A stretch of 64,000 nucleotides of DNA from Streptomyces sp. WAC05374 (GTDB lineage Bacteria > Actinomycetota > Actinomycetes > Streptomycetales > Streptomycetaceae), in contig NZ_SMNQ01000012.1 in the NCBI RefSeq assembly GCF_004353505.1, forward strand, positions 148,967 to 212,966, given 5' to 3'. Positions 54,098 to 62,553 of the stretch are shown piece by piece. The position numbers and the translations under genes were made by a program. Position 1 is the stretch's first letter. Each line of letters begins with the position of its first letter. Below the pieces are notes generated by a model. It saw only the letters and a list, made by a program, of their open reading frames with translations, was not told the DNA's origin and did no database searches.

Positions 54098-54865
54098 ATG
54101 CTCTGGGTCCCGTTCCTGCTGGTGACGTGGGTCGCGGCGGCGGCAAGCTGCGCGCGGCTGTGCCTGGCCGCCGTCGAGGCCGCCCAGCCGGTGGGCACCG
54201 GCGCGCCGGACCGTGACCGCGAACTGACCCTGTACGAGGCCGCGTTCCTGGCCGGCGGCCCGCAGCGGGTGACCGACCTGACCCTGGTGTCGATGCACCG
54301 GCGGCGACGGCTGTGGCTGGCGCACACCGGCTGGGCGACCGTGGTCGACCCGGACCCGGAGGGCGCGGACCCCCTGGAGCGTTCCGTGATCGGCGCGATA
54401 GGGCCCGAGGGGCAGTCGCGGATAGCGGCGGTACGCGCGTCGGCGTCGGCCGCGGAGGCGGTACGGGCGCTCGCCGACCGGCTGGTCGCGGCCGGGCTCG
54501 CCGTGCCCGACGCCGCGCGGTCCGGCATCGTCGCGGCGTTGCGGAACGTGCGCCGCTCGACGGCCCTGACCGTCGCGCTGGCGGCGGCCACCTCGCTGCT
54601 GCTCCCCGCCGGGCACGGGCCGGACGCCCGCGGGATGGCCTGGTTCGCGCTGCCGCTCGTCCTCACGCTGGGGTGCCTGGTCATCGCGCGCGTCGAGGTC
54701 CACCCGTACACGCGCTGGGCCTCCCCCGCCGGGCAGAGCCTGCTGCGGAAGGTGCGGGCGAGCCCGCGCGACCCGCTCACCGCCGTCGCCATCGGCGGGA
54801 TACACGCGCTGGACGACCCCGCGCTGCGGGCGGCGCTCACGCCGGGGCGGCGCGGGCCGGGATGA
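54098..54865 (+). CDS. TIGR04222-like membrane protein without Cys tail
   Basis: 255 aa. N-terminal helix FLLVTWVAAAASCARLCLAAVEAA, a domain with LTLYEAAFLAGGPQRVTDLTLVSMHRRRRLWL matching the LGGGPARVVDAALASLHADGR region of the protein at 52397, and helices at about 165-205. The C-terminus stops at RRGPG with no Cys/Gly tail. It is therefore a tail-less paralogue, possibly a partner or platform. A TAGAAC box seven bases upstream may be its promoter. Confidence 0.82.
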   Translation: MLWVPFLLVTWVAAAASCARLCLAAVEAAQPVGTGAPDRDRELTLYEAAFLAGGPQRVTDLTLVSMHRRRRLWLAHTGWATVVDPDPEGADPLERSVIGAIGPEGQSRIAAVRASASAAEAVRALADRLVAAGLAVPDAARSGIVAALRNVRRSTALTVALAAATSLLLPAGHGPDARGMAWFALPLVLTLGCLVIARVEVHPYTRWASPAGQSLLRKVRASPRDPLTAVAIGGIHALDDPALRAALTPGRRGPG

Positions 54866-54870
54866 CGCCG

Positions 54871-54897
54871 GTGCGGCGCGCGGGACGCGCGCCGCAC
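54871..54897 (+). terminator. 12-bp hairpin ending the MNIO-TIGR04222 locus
   Basis: GTGCGGCGCGCG (54871-54882) pairs perfectly with CGCGCGCCGCAC (54886-54897) across GGA, six bases past the last stop. Confidence 0.75.
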
Positions 54898-55032
54898 CCG
54901 GAGCCGGACCCGGTGTCGCTGGAGCGGCGGGCGTACGGGCCCGCCGTCTGATCTTCCGGGTCGGTGGGTGAGGGGCGGCCGGCCGTCGAGGACACCGCGC
55001 CGCCCGTCACCGGGTCGGTCGGGTCAGGGCCG

Positions 55033-55746
55033 TCAGGCGAGACCCGCGACCAGATCCGCGACCGACTTGCGCCGGCCGGTGTAGAACGGGACCTCTTCGC
55101 GCACGTGCATCCGCGCCTCGGAGGCGCGCAGGTGGCGCATCAGGTCCACGATCCGGTACAGCTCGTCCGCCTCGAAGGCGAGGATCCACTCGTAGTCGCC
55201 CAGCGAGAACGAGGCGACCGTGTTGGCGCGCACGTCCGGGAAGCCGCGGGCCATCTTGCCGTGGTCGGCGAGCATCCGGCGCCGGTCCTCGTCGGGCAGC
55301 AGGTACCAGTCGTAGGAGCGCACGAAGGGGTACACCGAGACGTAGTCGCGCGGAGTCTCGTCGGCGAGGAACGCCGGGATGTGCGACCGGTTGAACTCGG
55401 CGGGGCGGTGCAGCGCCATGTTGGACCACACCGGCTGAAGCGCGCGGCCGAGCCGGGTGCGGCGGAAGAGGTTGTACGCCTCCTGGAGCGCGTCCGAGGT
55501 CTCGGCGTGCCACCAGATCATCAGGTCGGCGTCGGCGCGCAGGCCGGACACGTCGTACGTGCCGCGGACCGTGATGTCCTTGGCGGCGAGCTGGTCGAAC
55601 AGCTCCTGGACCTCGTCGGCGTAGCCGGTCCGGTCCTCGGGCAGGACGTCGCGCAGCTTGAAGACGGACCACAGGGTGTAGCGGATGACCTCGTTGAGGT
55701 CCTTCGCCTTCTTACCGGCGTTCGGGATCTTTTCGGGCGCACTCAT
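55033..55746 (-). CDS. hemQ: Coproheme decarboxylase
   Basis: 237 aa from ATG 55746 (MSAPEKIPNAGKKAKDLNE), four bases after the hemG stop. The chlorite-dismutase-like ferredoxin fold shows the heme-ligand His162 in ADHGKMARGFP and Tyr139 in SVYPFVRSYDWYLL, both typical of HemQ rather than true chlorite dismutase. It oxidatively decarboxylates coproheme to heme in the actinobacterial coproporphyrin pathway. A 7-residue extension to 55767 overlaps hemG and is less likely. Confidence 0.94.
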   Translation of the reverse strand: MSAPEKIPNAGKKAKDLNEVIRYTLWSVFKLRDVLPEDRTGYADEVQELFDQLAAKDITVRGTYDVSGLRADADLMIWWHAETSDALQEAYNLFRRTRLGRALQPVWSNMALHRPAEFNRSHIPAFLADETPRDYVSVYPFVRSYDWYLLPDEDRRRMLADHGKMARGFPDVRANTVASFSLGDYEWILAFEADELYRIVDLMRHLRASEARMHVREEVPFYTGRRKSVADLVAGLA

Positions 55747-55750
55747 GGGG

Positions 55751-57199
55751 CTATTCTCGCTCGTCACTCAGGGTGCCGTGCGCCAGGGTCGGCGTGGCGA
55801 GGATCTCGTCGGCCGCGCGCCGCGCGCTGGCGATGGTCGCGGGGATGCCGACGCCGTCGTACACGGCCCCGCACACGCGCAGGCCGGGCAGCTTGGCGAC
55901 GGCGTCGCGGATGCGGGCGACCCGGGCGAGGTGGCCGACGGGGTACTGCGGCAGGCCGCCGATCCAGCGGGTGACCTCGGTGGCGACGGGCCTCGCGGCC
56001 AGGCCGGTGGCGTCGCCGAGGTCCTTCAGCGACACGGTGACGAGGTCGGCGTCCTCGCGGTGCAGGTGCTCCTCCTCGCCGTACCGGCCCACCGAGGTGC
56101 GCAGCACCACGAGGTCCTTCGCGCCCTCGTCGGTCCACTTCCACTTCTGCGACGAGAAGGTGGACGCCTTGATGGTGCGGCCGTCGACGGGCGGGACGAG
56201 GAAGCCGGAGCCCGCGGGCAGCGCGTCCGCCACGTCGGCGCGCCGGAAGGCCAGGGTGATCAGTGCCATCGAGGCGTACTCGACGGCGGCCAGCTCGGCG
56301 GCGGCGACCGGTGACTCGGCGGCGAGCAGTTCGGCGGCGGACCAGGCGGGGGTGGCGACGACCACGGCGCCGGCGCGCAGGACGCGGTCGCCGGTACGGA
56401 CGTCCCAGCCGCCTCCGGCCGCTCGGGTGAGCCGGTGGACGGGTGTGTCGGTGAGGACTTCGCCGCCGAGGGCGGTGATGGCGCCGGCGACGGCGCCGGG
56501 CAGGGTGCCGATGCCGCCGGCGATGCCCATGAACGCGGGCCCGGTCTGCGCCTGCGCGCCGCGCTGGAGGGCGCGTACGGCCCCGGTGAGGGTGCCGTGG
56601 GTGCGGGCGGCGTCGAAGAGCTTGGGCACGGCGGCGCGCATGGACAGGGCGTAGGCGTCGCCCGCGTACACACCGCCGAGGAGCGGTTCGACGAGCCGGT
56701 CGACGACCTCGCGGCCGAGGCGTTCGGCGACGAACCGGCCGACGGCGACGTCGTCGCCCAGGGCGGCGGGGTCGGCCGGGGGCAGGTCCCGCTCGTGCTC
56801 GATCCGGGCGAGGCCCTCGGCGGACAGCAGCCCGGCGAGGGCGGCCGCGTCACCGGGGACGCCCATGACATGGCCCTTGGGCATCGGCCGCAGCGCGTCT
56901 CGGGTCCAGACGGCCGCGGTGGCGGTCGCGGGCGGCTGGAGCCGGTCGCCGAGGCCGACGGCGCGGGCGAGGTCGGTCGCCTCGGGGCGGCGGGCGAGCA
57001 TCGACTCGGCGCCGAGGTCGACGGGGGCGCCCTCGATCTCCCCCGACTGCAGCTTGCCGCCGAGCCGCGTGGTGGCCTCCAGCAGGGTCACGCGCCGCCC
57101 GGCGGTGATCAGCCGGTGGGCGGCGGCGAGGCCCGCGATGCCGCCGCCGATGACGACGACGTGGCCGGTCTGGGAGGTGTCCCCGGTGTCCGCGTTCAT
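55751..57199 (-). CDS. hemG: Coproporphyrinogen/protoporphyrinogen oxidase, FAD-dependent
   Basis: 482 aa. N-terminal FAD-binding VVVIGGGIAGLAAAHRLITAG with LLEATTRLGGKLQS, and a C-terminal VCGAVYDGVGIPATIASARRAADEI tail. Water-soluble HemY/CgoX type that oxidises coproporphyrinogen III to coproporphyrin III, upstream of iron insertion and HemQ. It precedes hemQ in the same operon. Symbol hemY or cgoX is also used for this enzyme. Confidence 0.92.
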   Translation of the reverse strand: MNADTGDTSQTGHVVVIGGGIAGLAAAHRLITAGRRVTLLEATTRLGGKLQSGEIEGAPVDLGAESMLARRPEATDLARAVGLGDRLQPPATATAAVWTRDALRPMPKGHVMGVPGDAAALAGLLSAEGLARIEHERDLPPADPAALGDDVAVGRFVAERLGREVVDRLVEPLLGGVYAGDAYALSMRAAVPKLFDAARTHGTLTGAVRALQRGAQAQTGPAFMGIAGGIGTLPGAVAGAITALGGEVLTDTPVHRLTRAAGGGWDVRTGDRVLRAGAVVVATPAWSAAELLAAESPVAAAELAAVEYASMALITLAFRRADVADALPAGSGFLVPPVDGRTIKASTFSSQKWKWTDEGAKDLVVLRTSVGRYGEEEHLHREDADLVTVSLKDLGDATGLAARPVATEVTRWIGGLPQYPVGHLARVARIRDAVAKLPGLRVCGAVYDGVGIPATIASARRAADEILATPTLAHGTLSDERE

Positions 57200-57265
57200 G
57201 ACTCCACTGTCTCAAACGCCCTTCCCGCTCCCGACGGTGACCGGTCGTGGCGGAGGCGCGGGCCG

Positions 57266-57271
57266 TAGCGT
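57266..57271 (+). promoter_or_regulatory. -10 element of the CoA-disulfide-reductase-like gene
   Basis: TAGCGT seven bases before ATG 57279 without a ribosome site; leaderless transcript likely. Confidence 0.5.
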
Positions 57272-57278
57272 GTCCCGC

Positions 57279-58673
57279 ATGGGAAAGCAGCGACGGGAAC
57301 GACTGGTGATCATCGGTGGGGACGCGGCCGGCATGTCCGCCGCCTCGCAGGCCCGCCGGCTGAGGGGTGTCGACGAGCTGGAGATCGTCGCGTTCGAGCG
57401 GGGGCACTTCACCTCGTACTCGGCGTGCGGCATTCCGTACTGGGTCGGTGGTGACGTCGACGGGCCGGACCAACTGGTCGCGCGGACGCCCGAGGCGCAC
57501 CGCGAGCGCGGCATCGACCTGCGGCTGCGCACGGAGGTGACCGCGATCGACCCGGACGGCGGGCGGGTGCGCGTACGGGACGCGGAGTCGGGCGCCGAGT
57601 CGTGGGAGGGCTACGACAAGCTGGTCGTCGCGACCGGGGCCCGCCCGGTGCGGCCGCGGCTGCCGGGCATCGACGCGGCGGGCGTGCACGGGGTGCAGAC
57701 GCTGGACGACGGGCAGGCGCTGCTGGACACCCTGACCGAGCTGAACGGAACGGCGGGGCGGCGGGCGGTGGTCGTCGGCGCCGGGTACATCGGCGTGGAG
57801 ATGGCGGAGGCGCTGCTGAACCGCGGCTACGAGGTGACCGTCCTCAACCGGGGCGAGCAGCCGATGTCGACGCTCGACCCGGACATGGGGCGGCTGGTGC
57901 ACGAGGCGATGGACGGCCTCGGCATCACCACGGTCGGCGGCGCGGACGTCACCAAGATCCTCACGGACGACGCCGGCCGGGTGCGGGCGGTGGCGACCGA
58001 GGACGCCGAGTACCCGGCGGACGTGGTCGTCCTCGGCATGGGCGTGGCGCCCGAGACGACGCTGGCGCGGGAGGCGGGGCTGCCGCTCGGCGCGTCCGGC
58101 GGGCTGCTCACCGACCTGTCGATGCGGGTGCGCGGCCGGGAGAACATCTGGGCGGGCGGTGACTGCGTCGAGGTGCTGGACCTGGTGTCGGGCCGGGAGC
58201 GGCACATTCCGCTGGGCACGCACGCCAACAAGCACGGCCAGGTCATCGGCGCCAACGTGGCCGGCGGGTACGGCACGTTCCCGGGGGTCGTCGGTACGGC
58301 GGTCAGCAAGGTCTGCTCGCTGGAGATCGCCCGCACGGGGCTGCGCGAGAGGGACGCGGAGGCGGTGGGCCTCCGGTTCGTGACGGTGACCGTCGAGTCG
58401 ACGAGCCGGGCCGGGTACTACCCCGGGGCGGCGCCGATGACGGTCAAGATGCTCGCCGAGCGCCGCACGGGCCGGCTGCTGGGCTGCCAGATCGTGGGCC
58501 GGGAGGGTGCGGCGAAGCGGGTGGACATCGCGGCGGTGGCGCTGACGGCGGGGATGACGGTCGAGCAGATCACGGCCCTGGACCTGGGGTACGCCCCGCC
58601 GTTCTCCCCGGTCTGGGACCCGGTCCAGGTCGCGGCCCGCAAGGCGGTGACGGCGGTGCGGAAGGCGGGGTGA
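57279..58673 (+). CDS. FAD/NAD(P)-dependent oxidoreductase, CoA-disulfide reductase-like
   Basis: 464 aa. First FAD site VIIGGDAAGMSAASQARR, single redox Cys in SYSACGIPYWVGG, second nucleotide site VVVGAGYIGVEMAEALL, FAD-binding IWAGGDCVEV and C-terminal dimerisation domain (GYAPPFSPVWDPV). The single conserved Cys (not a CxxxxC pair) matches CoA-disulfide reductases and NADH oxidases/polysulfide reductases. It may keep CoA or other thiols reduced. Divergent from hemG. Confidence 0.9.
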   Translation: MGKQRRERLVIIGGDAAGMSAASQARRLRGVDELEIVAFERGHFTSYSACGIPYWVGGDVDGPDQLVARTPEAHRERGIDLRLRTEVTAIDPDGGRVRVRDAESGAESWEGYDKLVVATGARPVRPRLPGIDAAGVHGVQTLDDGQALLDTLTELNGTAGRRAVVVGAGYIGVEMAEALLNRGYEVTVLNRGEQPMSTLDPDMGRLVHEAMDGLGITTVGGADVTKILTDDAGRVRAVATEDAEYPADVVVLGMGVAPETTLAREAGLPLGASGGLLTDLSMRVRGRENIWAGGDCVEVLDLVSGRERHIPLGTHANKHGQVIGANVAGGYGTFPGVVGTAVSKVCSLEIARTGLRERDAEAVGLRFVTVTVESTSRAGYYPGAAPMTVKMLAERRTGRLLGCQIVGREGAAKRVDIAAVALTAGMTVEQITALDLGYAPPFSPVWDPVQVAARKAVTAVRKAG

Positions 58674-58684
58674 CGGACGACAGT

Positions 58685-58690
58685 TAGGGT
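58685..58690 (+). promoter_or_regulatory. -10 element of the DUF6882 gene
   Basis: TAGGGT eight bases before ATG 58699, no ribosome site. Confidence 0.45.
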
Positions 58691-58698
58691 CGGGCGTC

Positions 58699-59388
58699 AT
58701 GATCACTTCATTCAGCGACGCCTTCGTCCGTGCGACCGAGCCCCATGCCGCGTGGGGGTGGGAGCAGCTCGAGGTGTTCACCGCGTTCATGCCCTCCGGC
58801 CCCTGGACGGCCGACCTCGGCCGGTGCCTGTACCAGCAGGGCGGCCGTGACCTGCGGATCTCCGTGCTCGGCACGTTCGACGAGTCCGACGGCTCGTGGC
58901 TGTGGGGCTGGGCCAACCCGGGGTTCGGCGACATGCCGGTGGTGGGCGCCTCGGCGGAGGTGCGGCGGCGCGGTGAGCGGGCCGGGGTGCCGGAGTTCAC
59001 GGAGGCGGGCCTGGACCTGTCCGCGTTCCCGGACCCGCGCATGGCGGTGGAGCGCCTGGCGTTCGGCGCCATGGGCGTGCTCGCGGCCGCCGGGTACCTG
59101 GGGGTGGAGGCGGCGCCCGGGACGCGGCTCTACCTGGTCCCGGACGACCCGTCGGTGCCGCGCACCGCGCCGGACGCGGTCACCCTGCCGCGGGTGCTGC
59201 TGACCGGGGCGGGCGCCGTCGAGGGCGCGGTGCCGCGCGCGGTGGTGGGCGGGTACTTCGCCCACCACGGCCTCGCGCAGCGCCCGTCGCCGGACGCGAT
59301 CGGCGCCGACCTGCCGAACGGTGCACCGGTCACGGTGTCGTTCGACGAGGCGGGCCGGATCGCGTCGGTGAACGTCACCGCCCTGTAG
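58699..59388 (+). CDS. DUF6882-like hypothetical protein
   Basis: 229 aa. Notable parts: RDLRISVLGTFDESDGSWLWGWANPGFGD, an aromatic core that I associate with DUF6882, and PRAVVGGYFAHHGLAQRPSPDAIGADLP near the end. No signal peptide or membrane segment. Function unknown. It converges with hemE six bases apart. Confidence 0.75.
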   Translation: MITSFSDAFVRATEPHAAWGWEQLEVFTAFMPSGPWTADLGRCLYQQGGRDLRISVLGTFDESDGSWLWGWANPGFGDMPVVGASAEVRRRGERAGVPEFTEAGLDLSAFPDPRMAVERLAFGAMGVLAAAGYLGVEAAPGTRLYLVPDDPSVPRTAPDAVTLPRVLLTGAGAVEGAVPRAVVGGYFAHHGLAQRPSPDAIGADLPNGAPVTVSFDEAGRIASVNVTAL

Positions 59389-59394
59389 GGACGG

Positions 59395-60462
59395 TCAGCG
59401 GGCGGTCCGCGTGTGGACGTACTCCACGAGACGGGTCAGGGCGTCCGGGTCGGTGGTCGGCAGGACGCCGTGGCCGAGGTTGAAGACGTGGCCCTCCAGC
59501 CCGGCGGCGGCGTCCAGGACCTCGCGGGTCTTGGTCTCGACGGCCTCGGGGGTGGAGAAGAGGACGGCCGGGTCGAGGTTGCCCTGGAGCGCCTTGCCGG
59601 GGCCGACGCGGCGGGCGGCCTCGTCCAGCGGGACGCGCCAGTCGACGCCGACCACGTCGGCGCCCGCCTCGCCCATGAGGCCGAGCAGCTCTCCCGTGCC
59701 GACGCCGAAGTGGATGCGCGGTACGCCGTACTCCTCGACCGCCCGGAACACCTTGGTGGAGGCCGGCATGACCGAGCGGCGGTAGTCGGCGGGGGCGAGG
59801 GCGCCGACCCAGGAGTCGAAGAGCTGGATCGCGGAGGCGCCCGCCTCGATCTGGACCTTCAGGAAGGCGGCGGTGATGTCGGCGAGGCGGTCCAGCAGGT
59901 CGGCCCACAGCTCGGGGTCGCCGTACATGAGGGCCTTGGTGTGCTCGTGGTTGCGGGAGGGCCCGCCTTCCACCAGGTAGCTCGCGAGGGTGAACGGCGC
60001 GCCCGCGAAGCCGATGAGCGGGGTGGTGCCGAGCTCGCCGGTGAGCATGCCGATCGCCTCGGTGACGTACGAGACGTCCTCGGGCGTGAGGGCACGCAGC
60101 CGCTCCAGGTCCTCACGGCGGCGGATCGGCTCGGCGACGACCGGGCCGACGCCCGGCTTGATGTCGAGGTCGACACCGATGGCCTTCAGCGGCACCACGA
60201 TGTCGCTGAAGAAGATCGCGGCGTCGACCTTGTGCCGCCGCACCGGCTGGAGGGTGATCTCGGTGACCAGCTCGGGCCGCATGCACGACTCCAGCATGGG
60301 GATGCCTTCGCGGACCTTCAGGTATTCGGGCAGCGACCGTCCCGCCTGCCGCATGAACCACACGGGCGTGTGCGGCACGGGTTCCCGCCGGCACGCCTTG
60401 AGGAACGCGGAGTCGTAGGTCTTCGTCTGCTGGGCGCCCGAAGGGCTGTCGTTGGCACTCAC
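59395..60462 (-). CDS. hemE: Uroporphyrinogen decarboxylase
   Basis: 355 aa from GTG 60462 (MSANDSPSGAQQTK). Motifs: TPVWFMRQAGRSLPEY (Arg-rich substrate site), AAIFFSDIVVPLKAIG with the catalytic Asp, GFAGAPFTLASYLVEGG, FDSWVGALAP and NLGHGVLPTT with the conserved His. It decarboxylates uroporphyrinogen III to coproporphyrinogen III, the substrate for HemG. A 31-residue upstream extension in the same frame overlaps the divergent DUF3000 gene. Confidence 0.96.
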   Translation of the reverse strand: MSANDSPSGAQQTKTYDSAFLKACRREPVPHTPVWFMRQAGRSLPEYLKVREGIPMLESCMRPELVTEITLQPVRRHKVDAAIFFSDIVVPLKAIGVDLDIKPGVGPVVAEPIRRREDLERLRALTPEDVSYVTEAIGMLTGELGTTPLIGFAGAPFTLASYLVEGGPSRNHEHTKALMYGDPELWADLLDRLADITAAFLKVQIEAGASAIQLFDSWVGALAPADYRRSVMPASTKVFRAVEEYGVPRIHFGVGTGELLGLMGEAGADVVGVDWRVPLDEAARRVGPGKALQGNLDPAVLFSTPEAVETKTREVLDAAAGLEGHVFNLGHGVLPTTDPDALTRLVEYVHTRTAR

Positions 60463-60540
60463 GCCCAGAATCTTCGCATGTACGGCCAAGCGGCTGGCGT
60501 GGTGCGGGTGTCTCTCCCTGCGCGGGGCCGTCCTTCCGCC

Positions 60541-60546
60541 TACTCT
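60541..60546 (+). promoter_or_regulatory. -10 element of the DUF3000 gene
   Basis: TACTCT seven bases before ATG 60554; no ribosome site. Confidence 0.45.
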
Positions 60547-60553
60547 TCCCCGC

Positions 60554-61228
60554 ATGGCTGCGGCTCAGGGACAGTTCTCCGATCACTCCGACGGCGCCGA
60601 AGGAACGGAAGACAGGGAGGGTACGTCCGTCCCGCCCGCCTTCCGGCTGGCGGTCGAGGCCCTGCGCGGGGCGCGGCTGCGGCCGGAGATCGAGGTGGAG
60701 CCGTCCCGCCCGCCGCAGCGGCTCGCCCCGTACGCGTACGCCCTGGAGGCCGCGGTCGTGGAGGGCGAGGAGGACCTGGCGGACGGCCGTCTCGTGCTGC
60801 TGCACGACCCGGCCGGTCACGAGGCGTGGCAGGGCACCTTTCGGCTGGTGACGCTGGTGCGGGCGGAGCTGGAGCCGGAGATGGCGGCCGATCCGCTGCT
60901 GCCGGAGGTGTCCTGGTCGTGGCTGACGGGCGCGCTGGAGGCGCGGGGCCTGTCGTACGAGGAGGCCTCGGGCACCGTCACCCGTGCGGGGTCTCACTAC
61001 TTCGGTGGACTCGCCGAGCGCCGCCCGGCCACGCAGATCGAGATCCGGGCGTCCTGGACGCCGCGCGAGGGCCGCGGCGGGGTGCCGGACACCGCCGCGC
61101 ACCTGGCGGCCTGGTGCGACCTGCTGTGCCAGATCGGGGGCCTGCCGCCTTCCGGGCCGGGGCCGCTGGACGCCGGTTCGGGGGCCGTGGTCTCGCTCCC
61201 CCAGCGCCGGGGCCCCCAGCACCCGTAA
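60554..61228 (+). CDS. DUF3000 family protein
   Basis: 224 aa. PPAFRLAVEALRGARLRPEIEVEPSRPPQRLAPYA, SWSWLTGALEARGL and SHYFGGLAERRPATQIEIRASWTP are characteristic of the actinobacterial DUF3000 family. Acidic, soluble, with no known function. It is divergent from hemE, 91 bases apart, in an arrangement I recall as common in Streptomyces. Confidence 0.88.
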   Translation: MAAAQGQFSDHSDGAEGTEDREGTSVPPAFRLAVEALRGARLRPEIEVEPSRPPQRLAPYAYALEAAVVEGEEDLADGRLVLLHDPAGHEAWQGTFRLVTLVRAELEPEMAADPLLPEVSWSWLTGALEARGLSYEEASGTVTRAGSHYFGGLAERRPATQIEIRASWTPREGRGGVPDTAAHLAAWCDLLCQIGGLPPSGPGPLDAGSGAVVSLPQRRGPQHP

Positions 61229-61812
61229 CCAGGCGGGCCCTGCCCACCCCCACCACCCGCGGTCGGCCTCCGGGCCGGGGCGGACCCGCGACCGGCGTTG
61301 CCCGCCGGAACGGCACCGCCCCTGTGGGCCCCGAGAACAGGCACCGCCCCAGTCCCGTTGTGCCCACCCGTCCCAGCAGGACGGCTGCAGACCACGGGGT
61401 GGGCCGGCCCAGCCGGACCACCCGCAACGGGGCGGGGTTAGCCCCGCGGCCCGGCCACCCACGGGGGCAAGCCCGGCGGGGGGCCGCGTCAACGTGGCGC
61501 CGCGGCGGTCACCGGGTGGGCCTAAGCGGCGTGCCGAGCGCGTAGGCTGCGGCGCCTGCCGTGGCCGTTCATGGGGCCGTACCCGCGCTCAGGGGCGCGG
61601 CCCCGCCGGGCCGGCGGGCGCCCCGCGTGGGATGGGGCGCTCGTAGGATGATCGATCGCCCGTCCGAATTGCCCCAATTGTTACTCACTAAATCGTGATC
61701 TTCCCCTAAAGGCGGACGCCAGGGCTGCCGAAGAGGTCTGTGACCCTTCAAACACGGTTCGCCCGGCTTCTTCCCCGAGCCGGCTGTGTCCCGCACCTTC
61801 CCAGGAGGCCTG
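61229..61812. other. 584-bp intergenic region with repeat-like sequence
   Basis: No credible ORF. It contains GTGCCCACCCGTCCCAGCAGGACG (61350-61373), similar to a dispersed intergenic motif I recall from other Streptomyces genomes. A hairpin lies at 61397-61423. A less GC-rich stretch at 61640-61735 (CCCCAATTGTTACTCACTAAATCG) is the probable promoter of the response-regulator gene. Confidence 0.45.
61397..61423 (+). terminator. Imperfect hairpin in the 61229-61812 gap
   Basis: GGGTGGGCCGG (61397-61407) pairs with CCGGACCACCC (61413-61423) with one mismatch. It is 169 bases past the DUF3000 stop, so it may be a distal terminator or part of a repeat. Confidence 0.35.
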
Positions 61813-62475
61813 GTGTCCGTTCTCCTCGAGCAGCCCGCAAGCCTGGTCGCCTACCGCCCGAACAAGCCGACGGCCATGGTCGTCGTGGCCGACCCGCGCG
61901 TCCGCTCCACCGTCACCCGCCACCTGTGGGCTCTCGGAGTGCGTGACGTCATCGAGGCGTCGTCCATCGCGGAGGCTCGTCCCCGCGTCGGCAGCCCGCG
62001 CGACATCTGCGTTGCCGACGTCCACCTGCCCGATGGCTCCGGGCTCACCCTGCTGTCCGAGACCCGCGCCGCCGGCTGGCCGAACGGGCTCGCCCTCTCG
62101 GCGGCCGACGACATCGGCGCCGTACGCAACGCGCTCGCCGGCGGCGTCAAGGGATACGTCGTCACAGGTACGCGCACGAACATCGGCCACCCCACCCGCC
62201 CCGGCGCCGCCCCCATCGGCGCCGCCGCCGCCCGGCTGCACCGCCGTCCCCCCGGCGCCCCGAGCCACCCGGGCGGCTACCGGGAGCTCTCCGGCCGCGA
62301 GGTCGAGGTGCTCCGGCTGGTCGCGGAGGGCCAGTCGAACAAGGCCATCGGCGTGTCGATGGGCCTGTCCGCGCTGACCGTCAAGAGCCACCTGGCCCGC
62401 ATCGCCCGCAAGCTGGGCACCGGCGACCGGGCCGGGATGGTCGCCGTGGCACTTCGTACGGGAATCATCCACTGA
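61813..62475 (+). CDS. LuxR-type response regulator (NarL family)
   Basis: 220 aa from GTG 61813 after AGGAGG. The receiver domain has an acidic residue Asp27 and the phosphorylatable Asp69 (CVADVHLPDGSG), followed by a GGVKGYVV segment with the conserved Lys region. A Pro/Ala linker leads to a GerE helix-turn-helix (LSGREVEVLRLVAEGQSNKAIGVSMGLSALTVKSHLARIARKL) at about 158-205. No sensor kinase is adjacent, so it is an orphan regulator here. Confidence 0.9.
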   Translation: MSVLLEQPASLVAYRPNKPTAMVVVADPRVRSTVTRHLWALGVRDVIEASSIAEARPRVGSPRDICVADVHLPDGSGLTLLSETRAAGWPNGLALSAADDIGAVRNALAGGVKGYVVTGTRTNIGHPTRPGAAPIGAAAARLHRRPPGAPSHPGGYRELSGREVEVLRLVAEGQSNKAIGVSMGLSALTVKSHLARIARKLGTGDRAGMVAVALRTGIIH

Positions 62476-62541
62476 CCGGTTCACACCACCCCCGCGCCCG
62501 TCGACGGAACGTTCCGTCGACGGGCGCTTGCCGTTCACAGA

Positions 62542-62547
62542 TACCCT
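62542..62547 (+). promoter_or_regulatory. -10 element of the RNase D gene
   Basis: TACCCT six bases before GTG 62554; no ribosome site. Confidence 0.45.
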
Positions 62548-62553
62548 TGACAG

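Larger units (their letters stand above)
51093..54865 (+). other. MNIO-TIGR04222 locus
   Basis: Composite of the MNIO, TIGR04222-Cys, DUF4142 and TIGR04222 genes on one strand, with a first DUF4142 just upstream. The MNIO and Cys-tail genes are separated by two bases or overlap. The gene order and Cys tail suggest a ribosomally made, membrane-attached, cysteine-modified peptide system. Confidence 0.75.

Noticed and set aside
54862..54951. 29-codon ORF overlapping the second TIGR04222 stop
   Set aside because: It runs straight through the strong 54871-54897 hairpin and is Arg/Pro-rich; better explained as non-coding terminator sequence.
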